Of a stretch of 64,000 nucleotides of DNA, positions 16,701-24,311 are shown in pieces. The stretch spans positions 62,001 through 126,000 of the forward strand of contig JBHJNQ010000047.1 of NCBI GenBank assembly GCA_050330635.1, in the 5' to 3' direction. Made by a program: the position numbers and the translations under genes. Within the stretch, counting starts at the first letter, position 1. Each line of letters starts with the position of its first letter. This stretch comes from CADEDH01 sp050330635 (GTDB lineage Bacteria; Actinomycetota; Acidimicrobiia; Acidimicrobiales; SZUA-35). Below the pieces are notes generated by a model that was not told the DNA's origin, did not search any database, and was given only the letters and a program-made list of their open reading frames with translations.

Positions 16701-18725
16701 TCAGCGGAGCACGACCTCCGACAGCACGAACATGTAGCGCCCGCCGGTGACGCCGGGATCGCGCAGCCACAGGAGCACCACCCGTCCCTCTGCCCGTCCC
16801 AACTCACCGACGATCGGCTCGCCCCCACCCTCCAGGGTCACGGCCGGGTCGCCCCAGTCACCCCCGGCCTCGAAGCCGTCGCCGACATAGATCTCGGCCA
16901 CCCAGCCCTCGCTCGGGGTGTCCAGCTCTATCCGGTTCAGTGGGAGCGACTCGGCCAGCTCCAGCTGCAGGCCCACCCCCGACTTGAGCCCGGCCAGGGC
17001 CGGGCGACGATAGATCTCGGTCTGCCATGCGGTGGAGGGATCGCCGTCGAAGGCGAGGGGGACCAGATCCTCCCGTTCCTCCTTCACCTCGTCGAGCGAC
17101 TCGGGATCGAACGACCTGGCCCCGACGATCGCCAGCCCTGGACCGTCCGAAACGAGAGGATTGACCTGGTCGCCAACTCCGTCGGCGTCGGTAACGACCG
17201 ACGCGACGACGACCAGGACGACGACGGCCACCAGTGCCCCCACCACCGGGCCCAGCCCCCGCCGGCGCCGACGCACCACCCGGTCCGGCGGCCCACTGGT
17301 CCCGATCGGGGGCGACCCGACCTGCCAGCCGAGCGGCCGACCGTCGGCCACAACGGCCGCGACGTCGTCGACCGCGAAACCACCGAACGGGTCCCCGGGT
17401 GGCCCGTCCGCGCCCCGGGCGAAGGACGGCGGATCCGGAGGCCGGGGGTGCCCGGGCCGCGTCGGCCCCACGGCCCGGTAGGGCACTCCGTCACCGCTTT
17501 GGCTACCGTCATCCAGCCTCGTCGCCGGAGCCGCGGTACCGTCCGGCACCCCACCGTCGGCCGCGCCACCGCCACGGACGGAACCGCCGGACGGCGCCTC
17601 GGCACCGTCGCCCCCCAGCGGACCGGCCGGCGGCGGTCCGCTCAGCCAGGTACCCGGGGCCGGGTAGTGCTGGGTGGCCACGTCGTCGACCGGCCGCCGC
17701 TCTTCGTTGCCGGCCCCCGCCGGGCCGCCATCGCGCCGAGCCCGGTCGGCGCGGTCGGCTCCGCCGTCCGGACGTACCGGCGCCGACGGCCCGCCATCGC
17801 TCGGTGCCTCTTCGTGGGCCGACGCCCGCCCCGACCGGGTCCCGAGGGGCCGGCCCGGTCCGTCCACCGGGCCCAGTGCCTCGAGGGCCTCGGCCACGGC
17901 CGACGCCCTGGGGTAACGGCCGTCCGGGCGGCGAGCCATGAGTCGGGTGACCACGTCCTCCAGCGGGGGCGGAACGTCGGCCCGCAGCTGGCGGACCCTC
18001 GGCGGGGCCTGATGGAGTCGGGCGAGCGCCGTTGCGGCGTCGGTGTTGGCCCGGAACGGAACCTGTCCGGTCAGTGCCTCGAAGAGCACGATCCCCAACG
18101 AGTACAGATCGGATCGGGCGTCGACCACCTCGCCCTCGACCTGCTCCGGTGACAGGTACTTCGCCGTCCCCAACAGGGTCCCCGTGGTCGTCAGATCGGC
18201 GTCGGTGCCCGCCTTGGCGATCCCGAAATCGGTGACGAACACTCGACCGTCGTCGCACAGCATGATGTTGGCGGGCTTGATGTCGCGATGGACGATCCCC
18301 GCTTGATGGGCGGCGTCGAGCGCCCCGGCTATCTGGCTGCCGAGAGCGGCCGCCTGACCGGGATCGAGCGGGCCCCGTTCGTCCAGCTCGGCCCGCAACG
18401 TCCGGCCGTCGATGAGCTCCATGACGATCGCCTCGAGCCCGTTGGCGCTGATCGTGTCATAGATCGACACGATCGACCGGTGCGACAACCGGGCCGCGGC
18501 CACCGCCTCCCGCCGGAACCGCTGGACGAAGGCGGCGTCGGTGGCCAGGTGGGGGTGGAGGACCTTGGCTGCCACCGTCCGGTCGAGGACCGTGTCGGTC
18601 GCCGTCCACACCTGCGCCATCCCGCCGGACGCGATCGGCTCACCGAGCACGTAGCGATTGCCGAGCCGCATCCCAGGAAAAGCCGAGGCAGTCGGGCCAT
18701 CGGTCGGGGAGGGCCACGACGTCAC
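16701..18725 (-). CDS. Membrane Ser/Thr protein kinase with discoidin-like ectodomain
   Basis: 674 aa. Kinase domain at about 20-285: glycine loop GEPIASGGMAQVW, lysine AAKVLHPHL, catalytic HRDIKPANIM, metal-binding DFGIAKAG and YLSPEQ, all intact, so it should be active. A long Pro/Gly/Asp-rich linker is followed by one transmembrane segment (LGPVVGALVAVVVLVVVASV) and a C-terminal extracellular region with PLAFDGDPSTAWQTEIY, a discoidin/galactose-binding-like fold. M. tuberculosis Rv3910 has the same ectodomain type behind MurJ and a pseudokinase; MurJ is missing here. The start overlaps the upstream gene's stop. Confidence 0.88.
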   Translation of the reverse strand: MTSWPSPTDGPTASAFPGMRLGNRYVLGEPIASGGMAQVWTATDTVLDRTVAAKVLHPHLATDAAFVQRFRREAVAAARLSHRSIVSIYDTISANGLEAIVMELIDGRTLRAELDERGPLDPGQAAALGSQIAGALDAAHQAGIVHRDIKPANIMLCDDGRVFVTDFGIAKAGTDADLTTTGTLLGTAKYLSPEQVEGEVVDARSDLYSLGIVLFEALTGQVPFRANTDAATALARLHQAPPRVRQLRADVPPPLEDVVTRLMARRPDGRYPRASAVAEALEALGPVDGPGRPLGTRSGRASAHEEAPSDGGPSAPVRPDGGADRADRARRDGGPAGAGNEERRPVDDVATQHYPAPGTWLSGPPPAGPLGGDGAEAPSGGSVRGGGAADGGVPDGTAAPATRLDDGSQSGDGVPYRAVGPTRPGHPRPPDPPSFARGADGPPGDPFGGFAVDDVAAVVADGRPLGWQVGSPPIGTSGPPDRVVRRRRRGLGPVVGALVAVVVLVVVASVVTDADGVGDQVNPLVSDGPGLAIVGARSFDPESLDEVKEEREDLVPLAFDGDPSTAWQTEIYRRPALAGLKSGVGLQLELAESLPLNRIELDTPSEGWVAEIYVGDGFEAGGDWGDPAVTLEGGGEPIVGELGRAEGRVVLLWLRDPGVTGGRYMFVLSEVVLR

Positions 18726-20689
18726 GTCCCCACGCTACCGCCTGCCAGCGCCCCGTCTCTGTCGTCGGATGTCGATCGGTCGGTCGCCGTCGCCCCGCTC
18801 TGGAGGGACGGCGTGGGGTCGCCCGCCCGCCGCCGCCGGATGCTCACATACCACCACACGGCGAGCAGGACGAGGCCGGCGCCGGTGATCAGCAGGCCGA
18901 TGCCGGGGATGGCGGTCGACCGGACCTCGAACCGGGTCGTGGCCAGCACCCGCTGCCCGTCGGGACTGAGGGCGGTGACGTGCAGGGGTGACATGCCGAG
19001 CGACCGGGCCTCGAGGTGGAGGTCGATCGAGCTGACCCCGGGCTCCACCTCGATGAGCCGCCCCTCCTCCGCCACCACGAACTTGTCGCTCCGGAACCGA
19101 AGCATGATCTGCCGGGGCCCGGCGGCCCCGTTATCGATCGTTAGGGGGATGGGTGCCGACCGGGCGGCCAGGGTCACCGTCTGATCGGCCGGCAGGGCGA
19201 TCGAGCCGAGCTCCGCCCGGAGGCCCTCGACGACGGACTCCACCCTCCGCTGTCGATCGGTCGGGGTGATGGCGACGTCGAGGGCGGCCAGGAGCGTCCG
19301 ATCGACGTCGGCCGGGTCGCCGGCCCCGCCCGCGTAGTACGACCGGTAGGTCTCGAGCAACCGGCGAGCCTCGGTGATCGTCGGCGCCACCTCGTCGAGC
19401 GCCTGCTGGGGGCTGGGGGCAGGGCGCAACGCCACGGCCGCCAGCGCCGGGGCGGCATCGACGAGCGACACCGACGCCAGCACGTCGCCCCGCCCGAGCT
19501 CGTCGAGCAATGGTCCGAGCGTCGGCAGGGGGCTGTCTATCGGATCGATGACGGCGAACAGCTCCGGTATCGGCTCGCCCTCGTCGTCGTCGGTGGCCGT
19601 CAGGAGCGCCCGGGCCAGCGACCGTTGGGCCCGGTGGGAGGGTCGGCCCTCGGCCAGGACCTCGGTGTCGCCGACGACGTCGAGCAGGTGGAGCGAACGC
19701 CCGTCGACGACCATCGAACCGGACAACCCATCAGCGGCCTGCACATCGAGGGCGACCCTCGCGCCCCTATCGAGGAGCAGGCCGGCCCCGCGCGAGGTAG
19801 GCCGCCCGTCGATCGTGGCGATGGCGACCGCCGGTTGCAGCCCCACCATCTCCAGCCGCTCGTCCATGGTCTCGATGGCCCGGTGGTACAGGTCGCCGTG
19901 CTCCACGGCGGCGAGGGCCGACGGGTCGAGGTGGGGCTCGGAGACGGTCACGACCGGCCGGTCGCCGACGGCGGTGGCGAACGCCCGGGCCAGACCTGGG
20001 TCGGACCGGAGCTCGGCCAGCACGCCGTCGCCCAGCAGGATGGCGACCTCGAGCTCGGGCCGCTCGGCCAGCAGGGCGGTGGCCTGCGCTGGCGTCACTC
20101 CCCCGGAACGGCCGACGTCGCCGTCACTGGACCCGACGCCCAGCACCACGGCGACCGGCAGCGTGTCGGCGCGCTCGTCGTCGGCCCGTGGCAGGCGGAT
20201 GAGAAGGGTGCGGGCCGAGGCGACGATGCCCTCGGCGTCACGGACGGCGATGTCGACCGGATGGACGCCGGCCTCCGGGATCCAGAGCCGGCTCTGGTCG
20301 CCCGTGTCGCCAGCATCCCCCGACCTGATCGGCAGCCGGATCTCGAGGTTCCCGTCGGGAAGAACCGCCGCATCGACCAGGGGCCCCGTGCTGTGCCGGT
20401 GGATCGGGCGGCTCGGGTCCGCATCGAGCTGCTCCACGTCGTCGAGCACCCCGTAGATCGTGACCGCCACCTCGCCGTCGGGATCCAAGCCACGGACGTC
20501 GACCGTGACGCTGTAGACACCGTCGGCGGCCACGGTCAAGGGCTCCTCGACAATCGGCAGCATCACCGGGGTCTGGGCGTGTGCCTGCGGCAGCTGTTGG
20601 CCGGCGAGGAGCGGGAAGGTGAGCAGGAGGGCGGAGGCCAGCATGGCGACCGGCCGTCGCGGGACGGACCTCACCCAGCTCGGTCCCAT
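18722..20689 (-). CDS. DUF6049-type secreted, membrane-anchored protein
   Basis: 655 aa, function unknown. An N-terminal signal peptide (VAMLASALLLTFPLLAGQQL, ending near AHA) is followed by a large extracytoplasmic region of Ig-like and alpha/beta character and a C-terminal anchor GIGLLITGAGLVLLAVWWYV with a basic tail. This matches the architecture and genomic slot of the DUF6049 protein (Rv3909 in M. tuberculosis), which there precedes murJ. ATG 20689 is chosen because the signal peptide then starts properly; it overlaps the upstream acetyltransferase by 19 bases and the downstream kinase by 4. Confidence 0.8.
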   Translation of the reverse strand: MGPSWVRSVPRRPVAMLASALLLTFPLLAGQQLPQAHAQTPVMLPIVEEPLTVAADGVYSVTVDVRGLDPDGEVAVTIYGVLDDVEQLDADPSRPIHRHSTGPLVDAAVLPDGNLEIRLPIRSGDAGDTGDQSRLWIPEAGVHPVDIAVRDAEGIVASARTLLIRLPRADDERADTLPVAVVLGVGSSDGDVGRSGGVTPAQATALLAERPELEVAILLGDGVLAELRSDPGLARAFATAVGDRPVVTVSEPHLDPSALAAVEHGDLYHRAIETMDERLEMVGLQPAVAIATIDGRPTSRGAGLLLDRGARVALDVQAADGLSGSMVVDGRSLHLLDVVGDTEVLAEGRPSHRAQRSLARALLTATDDDEGEPIPELFAVIDPIDSPLPTLGPLLDELGRGDVLASVSLVDAAPALAAVALRPAPSPQQALDEVAPTITEARRLLETYRSYYAGGAGDPADVDRTLLAALDVAITPTDRQRRVESVVEGLRAELGSIALPADQTVTLAARSAPIPLTIDNGAAGPRQIMLRFRSDKFVVAEEGRLIEVEPGVSSIDLHLEARSLGMSPLHVTALSPDGQRVLATTRFEVRSTAIPGIGLLITGAGLVLLAVWWYVSIRRRRAGDPTPSLQSGATATDRSTSDDRDGALAGGSVGT

Positions 20690-21414
20690 CGTAGTACGAC
20701 GAGCCCCTCGCGCTGGCGGACGAAACCCAGCCGTTCGTAGAGGGAGAGGGCGCGGAGGTTCCGCTCCTGGGTGTTGACGAGCGCCATGGCCACACCCTTG
20801 CCGTGGAGCCAGTCGATGCAGTCGTGGACCAGCGAGGAGCCGACGCCGGTGCCCTGGGCGGCGGGGTCGACGGCCAGGCGCTGGAGATAGCCCCGCCCGC
20901 CGGCCCGGCCGGTCACGGCGTAGCCGACCACCCGTCCGCTGTCGACGGCGACGGCGAAGCGGCTCGTGGGCGTGGCCCGACGGGCCTCCCTCAGCGAGAA
21001 CTTGTCGAACTGCCAGAAGGACTCGAAGGCCAAACCATCGAGCTCGAGCACCCGGCGTCGGTCCCACGGACGACCTCGTCGAAGTCGCCGGGTCGGTGGT
21101 GGTGGCGGCTCCGCTATGGGCCGGGCGAGAAGGTGGAGTCGCTCGTGGAGCCCGAACCCGGCCTGGAAAAACGGCTCGGCCTCGAACGGCGACAGGGCCG
21201 GTGTGACCGCCTGATGCACGCCCCGCTGGCCGATGGCGGCCAGGCATCGCCTGATCTCCTCAGGCCGGGGGCTGCGGCCGGCCCGGGCCGGGGCCATCAG
21301 TGCGATGTGGGCCTCTCCCTGCCAGGGCGAGACGCGCAATCGGTGCCCCCCGATGGCGGCGGCTGCGGCTCGAGTGAGGCCGGTTCGTGTTGCGGGTGAT
21401 GTCGTCGGTGCCAC
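20671..21414 (-). CDS. GNAT family N-acetyltransferase
   Basis: 247 aa. The C-terminal half is a GNAT fold: VVGYAVTGRAGGRGYLQRLA, acetyl-CoA loop VDPAAQGTGVGSSLV and NTQERNLRALSLYERLGFV. The N-terminal part (1-110) resembles a second, degenerate acetyltransferase-like half. The substrate cannot be read from sequence. GTG 21414 is the first start. It overlaps the DUF6049 gene and occupies the place of the MutT gene in the M. tuberculosis cluster. Confidence 0.8.
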   Translation of the reverse strand: MAPTTSPATRTGLTRAAAAAIGGHRLRVSPWQGEAHIALMAPARAGRSPRPEEIRRCLAAIGQRGVHQAVTPALSPFEAEPFFQAGFGLHERLHLLARPIAEPPPPPTRRLRRGRPWDRRRVLELDGLAFESFWQFDKFSLREARRATPTSRFAVAVDSGRVVGYAVTGRAGGRGYLQRLAVDPAAQGTGVGSSLVHDCIDWLHGKGVAMALVNTQERNLRALSLYERLGFVRQREGLVVLRWDRAG

Positions 21415-21521
21415 TCGCCTTCAGCCTACGTCGATCCCGCCCGTGCCGCTGATCCGCCCCCGGTCGATCCGGGGGCGGCTCCGGGCGACGGGCGGGGTGG
21501 TGGAGCAGTAGCGTTGACGGT

Positions 21522-22547
21522 GTGCCTACTCCATCGGGTCTGCTGATCTCGACCCACGAGCTGTGCTGGCTCCACGACACCGGACCAGACCACCCCGAGC
21601 GCGCCGATCGCCTCACCGCGGTCAAGCGCGGGATCGAGGCCGCCGATCTCGGCGACAACGTGAGCTGGGTCGAAGCACCCGAGGCCGATCGGGCGGTGGT
21701 CGAGCTCGTCCACCCTCCCGAGCTGCTCGACCGACTCCACGACCTGTGCGTCGTCGGTGGTGGCGCCATCGACGCCGACACCACCGTCTCGGCCGAGTCG
21801 TGCGACGCCGCCTTCCGGGCCGCCGGCGCCGGACTCGACCTAATCGAACGGCTCGGTCGGGGCGAGGCCGCCGTCGGCTGGTCGATCGTGCGCCCTCCGG
21901 GCCACCATGCGACCAGCACCCGCCAGATGGGCTTCTGCCTCGTGAACAACGTGGCCGTCGCCGCCCGCGCCCTCACGGCCCGCGGGGAGCGGGTGGCCAT
22001 CGTCGACATCGACGCCCACCACGGCAACGGCACCCAGGACATCTTCTACGCCGATCCCGAGGTGCTGTTCATCAGCTTCCATCAGTACCCCTGGTATCCG
22101 GGGACCGGTGCCCCCCGGGAGACCGGCACCGGCCGAGGGGCCGGCACCACGGTGAACGTGGCCCTCCCGGCCGGGGCAACCGGGGAGGTCTACCGCACGG
22201 GCATCGAGCAGGTGGTGGCACCGGTGATGGCACGGTTCGCTCCCACCTGGCTTCTCGTGTCGGTCGGCTTCGACGCCCACCGGGCCGACCCGATCACCGA
22301 GATGGGGCTGACATCGGGCGATTTCGCCGACATCGTCACCGACCTGCTGGCCTTCGCCCCACCCGGTCGCCAGCTCCTGTTCCTCGAGGGGGGCTATGAC
22401 CTGCGGGCCATGTATGACTCCGCCGGGGCGGTGGCGGCGGCGGTGCTCGACGAGCGCCACCGTCCGGAGCCACCGTCATCCGGTGGGCCGGGCGAGGACG
22501 CAGTCGAGCTGGCCCGCCAGATCCATCTCGACGGTCGGAACGACTGA
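21522..22547 (+). CDS. Histone deacetylase family (AcuC-/acetylpolyamine-type) amidohydrolase
   Basis: Zinc-dependent deacetylase of small acetylated amines or acetyl-lysine; 341 aa. Family motifs are DHPERADRLTAVKRGIEAAD, IVRPPGHHATS, the metal-binding VDIDAHHGNGTQDIFYADP, and VSVGFDAHRADPITEM with LEGGYDL near the end; the catalytic HH pair and the Asp/His/Asp zinc ligands are present. GTG 21522 starts VPTPSGLLISTHELCW. It is divergent from the acetyltransferase at 21414, which might be a functional pairing (inference), and precedes cca. Confidence 0.9.
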   Translation: MPTPSGLLISTHELCWLHDTGPDHPERADRLTAVKRGIEAADLGDNVSWVEAPEADRAVVELVHPPELLDRLHDLCVVGGGAIDADTTVSAESCDAAFRAAGAGLDLIERLGRGEAAVGWSIVRPPGHHATSTRQMGFCLVNNVAVAARALTARGERVAIVDIDAHHGNGTQDIFYADPEVLFISFHQYPWYPGTGAPRETGTGRGAGTTVNVALPAGATGEVYRTGIEQVVAPVMARFAPTWLLVSVGFDAHRADPITEMGLTSGDFADIVTDLLAFAPPGRQLLFLEGGYDLRAMYDSAGAVAAAVLDERHRPEPPSSGGPGEDAVELARQIHLDGRND

Positions 22548-22571
22548 TCGGACCGGGCTTCGACGCCAGCG

Positions 22572-23882
22572 ATGACGATGAGACCATCGATCGGTGAGCC
22601 TGCACCCGAGCAGCTCCGTCCGGTCCTCGATGTCGTGTCCGATCTGGCCGGCGGCTTCGCTGCCGCCGGCCGTCGCCTCTACCTCGTGGGCGGCGTGGTG
22701 CGTGACCTCCTCCTCGGTTCGCTGACCGAGGTCGACGACATCGATCTCACCACCGACGCCGTGCCGGCCGAGGTGAAGCGGATCACGGCGCCCCACGCCG
22801 ACGACCTGTGGACCCAGGGCGAGCGGTTCGGAACGATCGGGGCCATGGTGGACGGTCGGGTGGTGGAGATCACCACCCATCGGGCCGAGTCCTACGATGC
22901 CACCACCCGTAAGCCGGTGGTGGCCTTCGGCCACTCGATCGAGGCCGACCTCTCCCGCCGCGACTTCACCATAAACGCCATGGCCATCGAGCTCCCGTCG
23001 ACCCGCCTCATCGATCCCCACGGGGGTCGCCGGGATCTGGCGGCCGGTGATCTCCGCACCCCCCTGGCCCCCGACATCGCCTTCGACGACGACCCCCTGC
23101 GGATGATGCGGGCCGCCCGGTTCATCCCCCGGTTCGGCCTCCGACCCGACGGTGCGCTGGTGACGGCGGCGACCGAGCGGGCCGCCCGCCTCGACATCGT
23201 GTCGGTCGAGCGCGTCCACGACGAGCTCGAGCGCCTCCTGGCCGTGCCGTCGCCGGGGCCCGGTGTCGAGTTCCTCGCCGCCACCGGGCTGCTGGTCCAC
23301 ATCGTGCCGGCGCTGGCCGGCCGGGCCGGAGCGGTGGAGGCGGCCGTGACGCTGGCATCGGCTCCGGGATCGTCGGCGGTGCGCCGCGCCGGCCTCGTCG
23401 CCGCCGCGGGCGACGCCGGGCCGGCCGCGCTGGCCCGCCTGCGCTACAGCCGGGACGACCAGCACGCCACGCTCGGCCTCCTGGCGGCCGTGGCGGTGCT
23501 GGCCGGCGGCGACGACGAGGCGGTCCGTCGAGCCGTGGATCGTGTGGGACTGCCGGCGATGGCCGACGTTGAGCGGCTGGCCACCAACCTGCGGATGCTG
23601 GCCCCGGGGGTCGTCGACGACCCGCCGCCGGCCACCGTGTTCGACCGCTACCGGTCACTCGCTCGCCGCGAGGACCTGACCGACCTGGCCGCTCCGCTCA
23701 GCGGGGCCGAGGTGATGGAGCTCCTGGGCGTCCCTCCCGGGCCCGTGGTCGGGCGGGCCGTGGCCCACCTGCGTCACCGCCGGATCGTCGACGGTCCCAC
23801 CACCCCGGTCGAGGCCCGCCGAGACCTCGAGCGATGGTGGCTCGACGAGCCCGACGAGAAGTCGACGGACGACAGTGGCTAA
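22572..23882 (+). CDS. cca: CCA tRNA nucleotidyltransferase
   Basis: Adds or repairs the 3'-CCA end of tRNA; 436 aa. The nucleotidyltransferase head has LYLVGGVVRDLLLGSLTEV and the catalytic DIDLTTDA, then RRDFTINAMAIEL and DPHGGRRDLAAG; the helical body includes DDPLRMMRAARFIPRFGL and ERVHDELERLL. The actinobacterial name is pcnA. No HD-type motif was noticed in the C-terminal part. ATG 22572 and ATG 22578 are both possible. It begins 25 bases after the deacetylase gene and ends 11 bases before the next gene. Confidence 0.93.
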   Translation: MTMRPSIGEPAPEQLRPVLDVVSDLAGGFAAAGRRLYLVGGVVRDLLLGSLTEVDDIDLTTDAVPAEVKRITAPHADDLWTQGERFGTIGAMVDGRVVEITTHRAESYDATTRKPVVAFGHSIEADLSRRDFTINAMAIELPSTRLIDPHGGRRDLAAGDLRTPLAPDIAFDDDPLRMMRAARFIPRFGLRPDGALVTAATERAARLDIVSVERVHDELERLLAVPSPGPGVEFLAATGLLVHIVPALAGRAGAVEAAVTLASAPGSSAVRRAGLVAAAGDAGPAALARLRYSRDDQHATLGLLAAVAVLAGGDDEAVRRAVDRVGLPAMADVERLATNLRMLAPGVVDDPPPATVFDRYRSLARREDLTDLAAPLSGAEVMELLGVPPGPVVGRAVAHLRHRRIVDGPTTPVEARRDLERWWLDEPDEKSTDDSG

Positions 23883-23893
23883 CCTTGTCTCTC

Positions 23894-24268
23894 GTGAGCA
23901 GCACCGGTAGGTCGTCGACGGCGGGGGTGGTCAGCTATCGGCTGGCCCGCCAGCATCTCGTCGACGCCTTCGCCCGGGGGCGTCGCACCACCGAGGACGT
24001 GTGCGATGCCCAACCCGAGCTGCGGCGTGTCGCTCACAGCTGCGCCACCCCCATCGAAGAACCGTGCCCGATCTGTGAGGGCGACGACCTGGTGGCGGTC
24101 ACCTTCGCCTTCGGTCCCGGCCTCCCCCGACAGGGGCGGGTCCTGGCCGATGCGTCGGAGATGCGCAAGCTGCGCCGGAGGGGCAAGCCGGCAACCTGCT
24201 ATCTCATCGAGGTCTGTCGCCAATGCTGGTGGAACCACCTCCGCGAGTCCTTCGCGGTTGGTGGTTGA
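23894..24268 (+). CDS. DUF5318 family zinc-ribbon-like protein
   Basis: 124 aa, function unknown. Opens VSSTGRSSTAGVVSYRLARQ and carries two cysteine pairs, PCPICE and VCRQCWWNHL, which likely hold zinc. This pattern and the position just before a class A PBP match Rv0049, upstream of ponA1 in M. tuberculosis. GTG 23894 is preferred over the open upstream frame, which runs into cca. It ends just before the PBP gene and is probably co-transcribed with it. Confidence 0.78.
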   Translation: MSSTGRSSTAGVVSYRLARQHLVDAFARGRRTTEDVCDAQPELRRVAHSCATPIEEPCPICEGDDLVAVTFAFGPGLPRQGRVLADASEMRKLRRRGKPATCYLIEVCRQCWWNHLRESFAVGG

Positions 24269-24311
24269 CACCCGCCCGATCACCGTCGCCTGCCAGGTCC
24301 CCCCCATTGCC

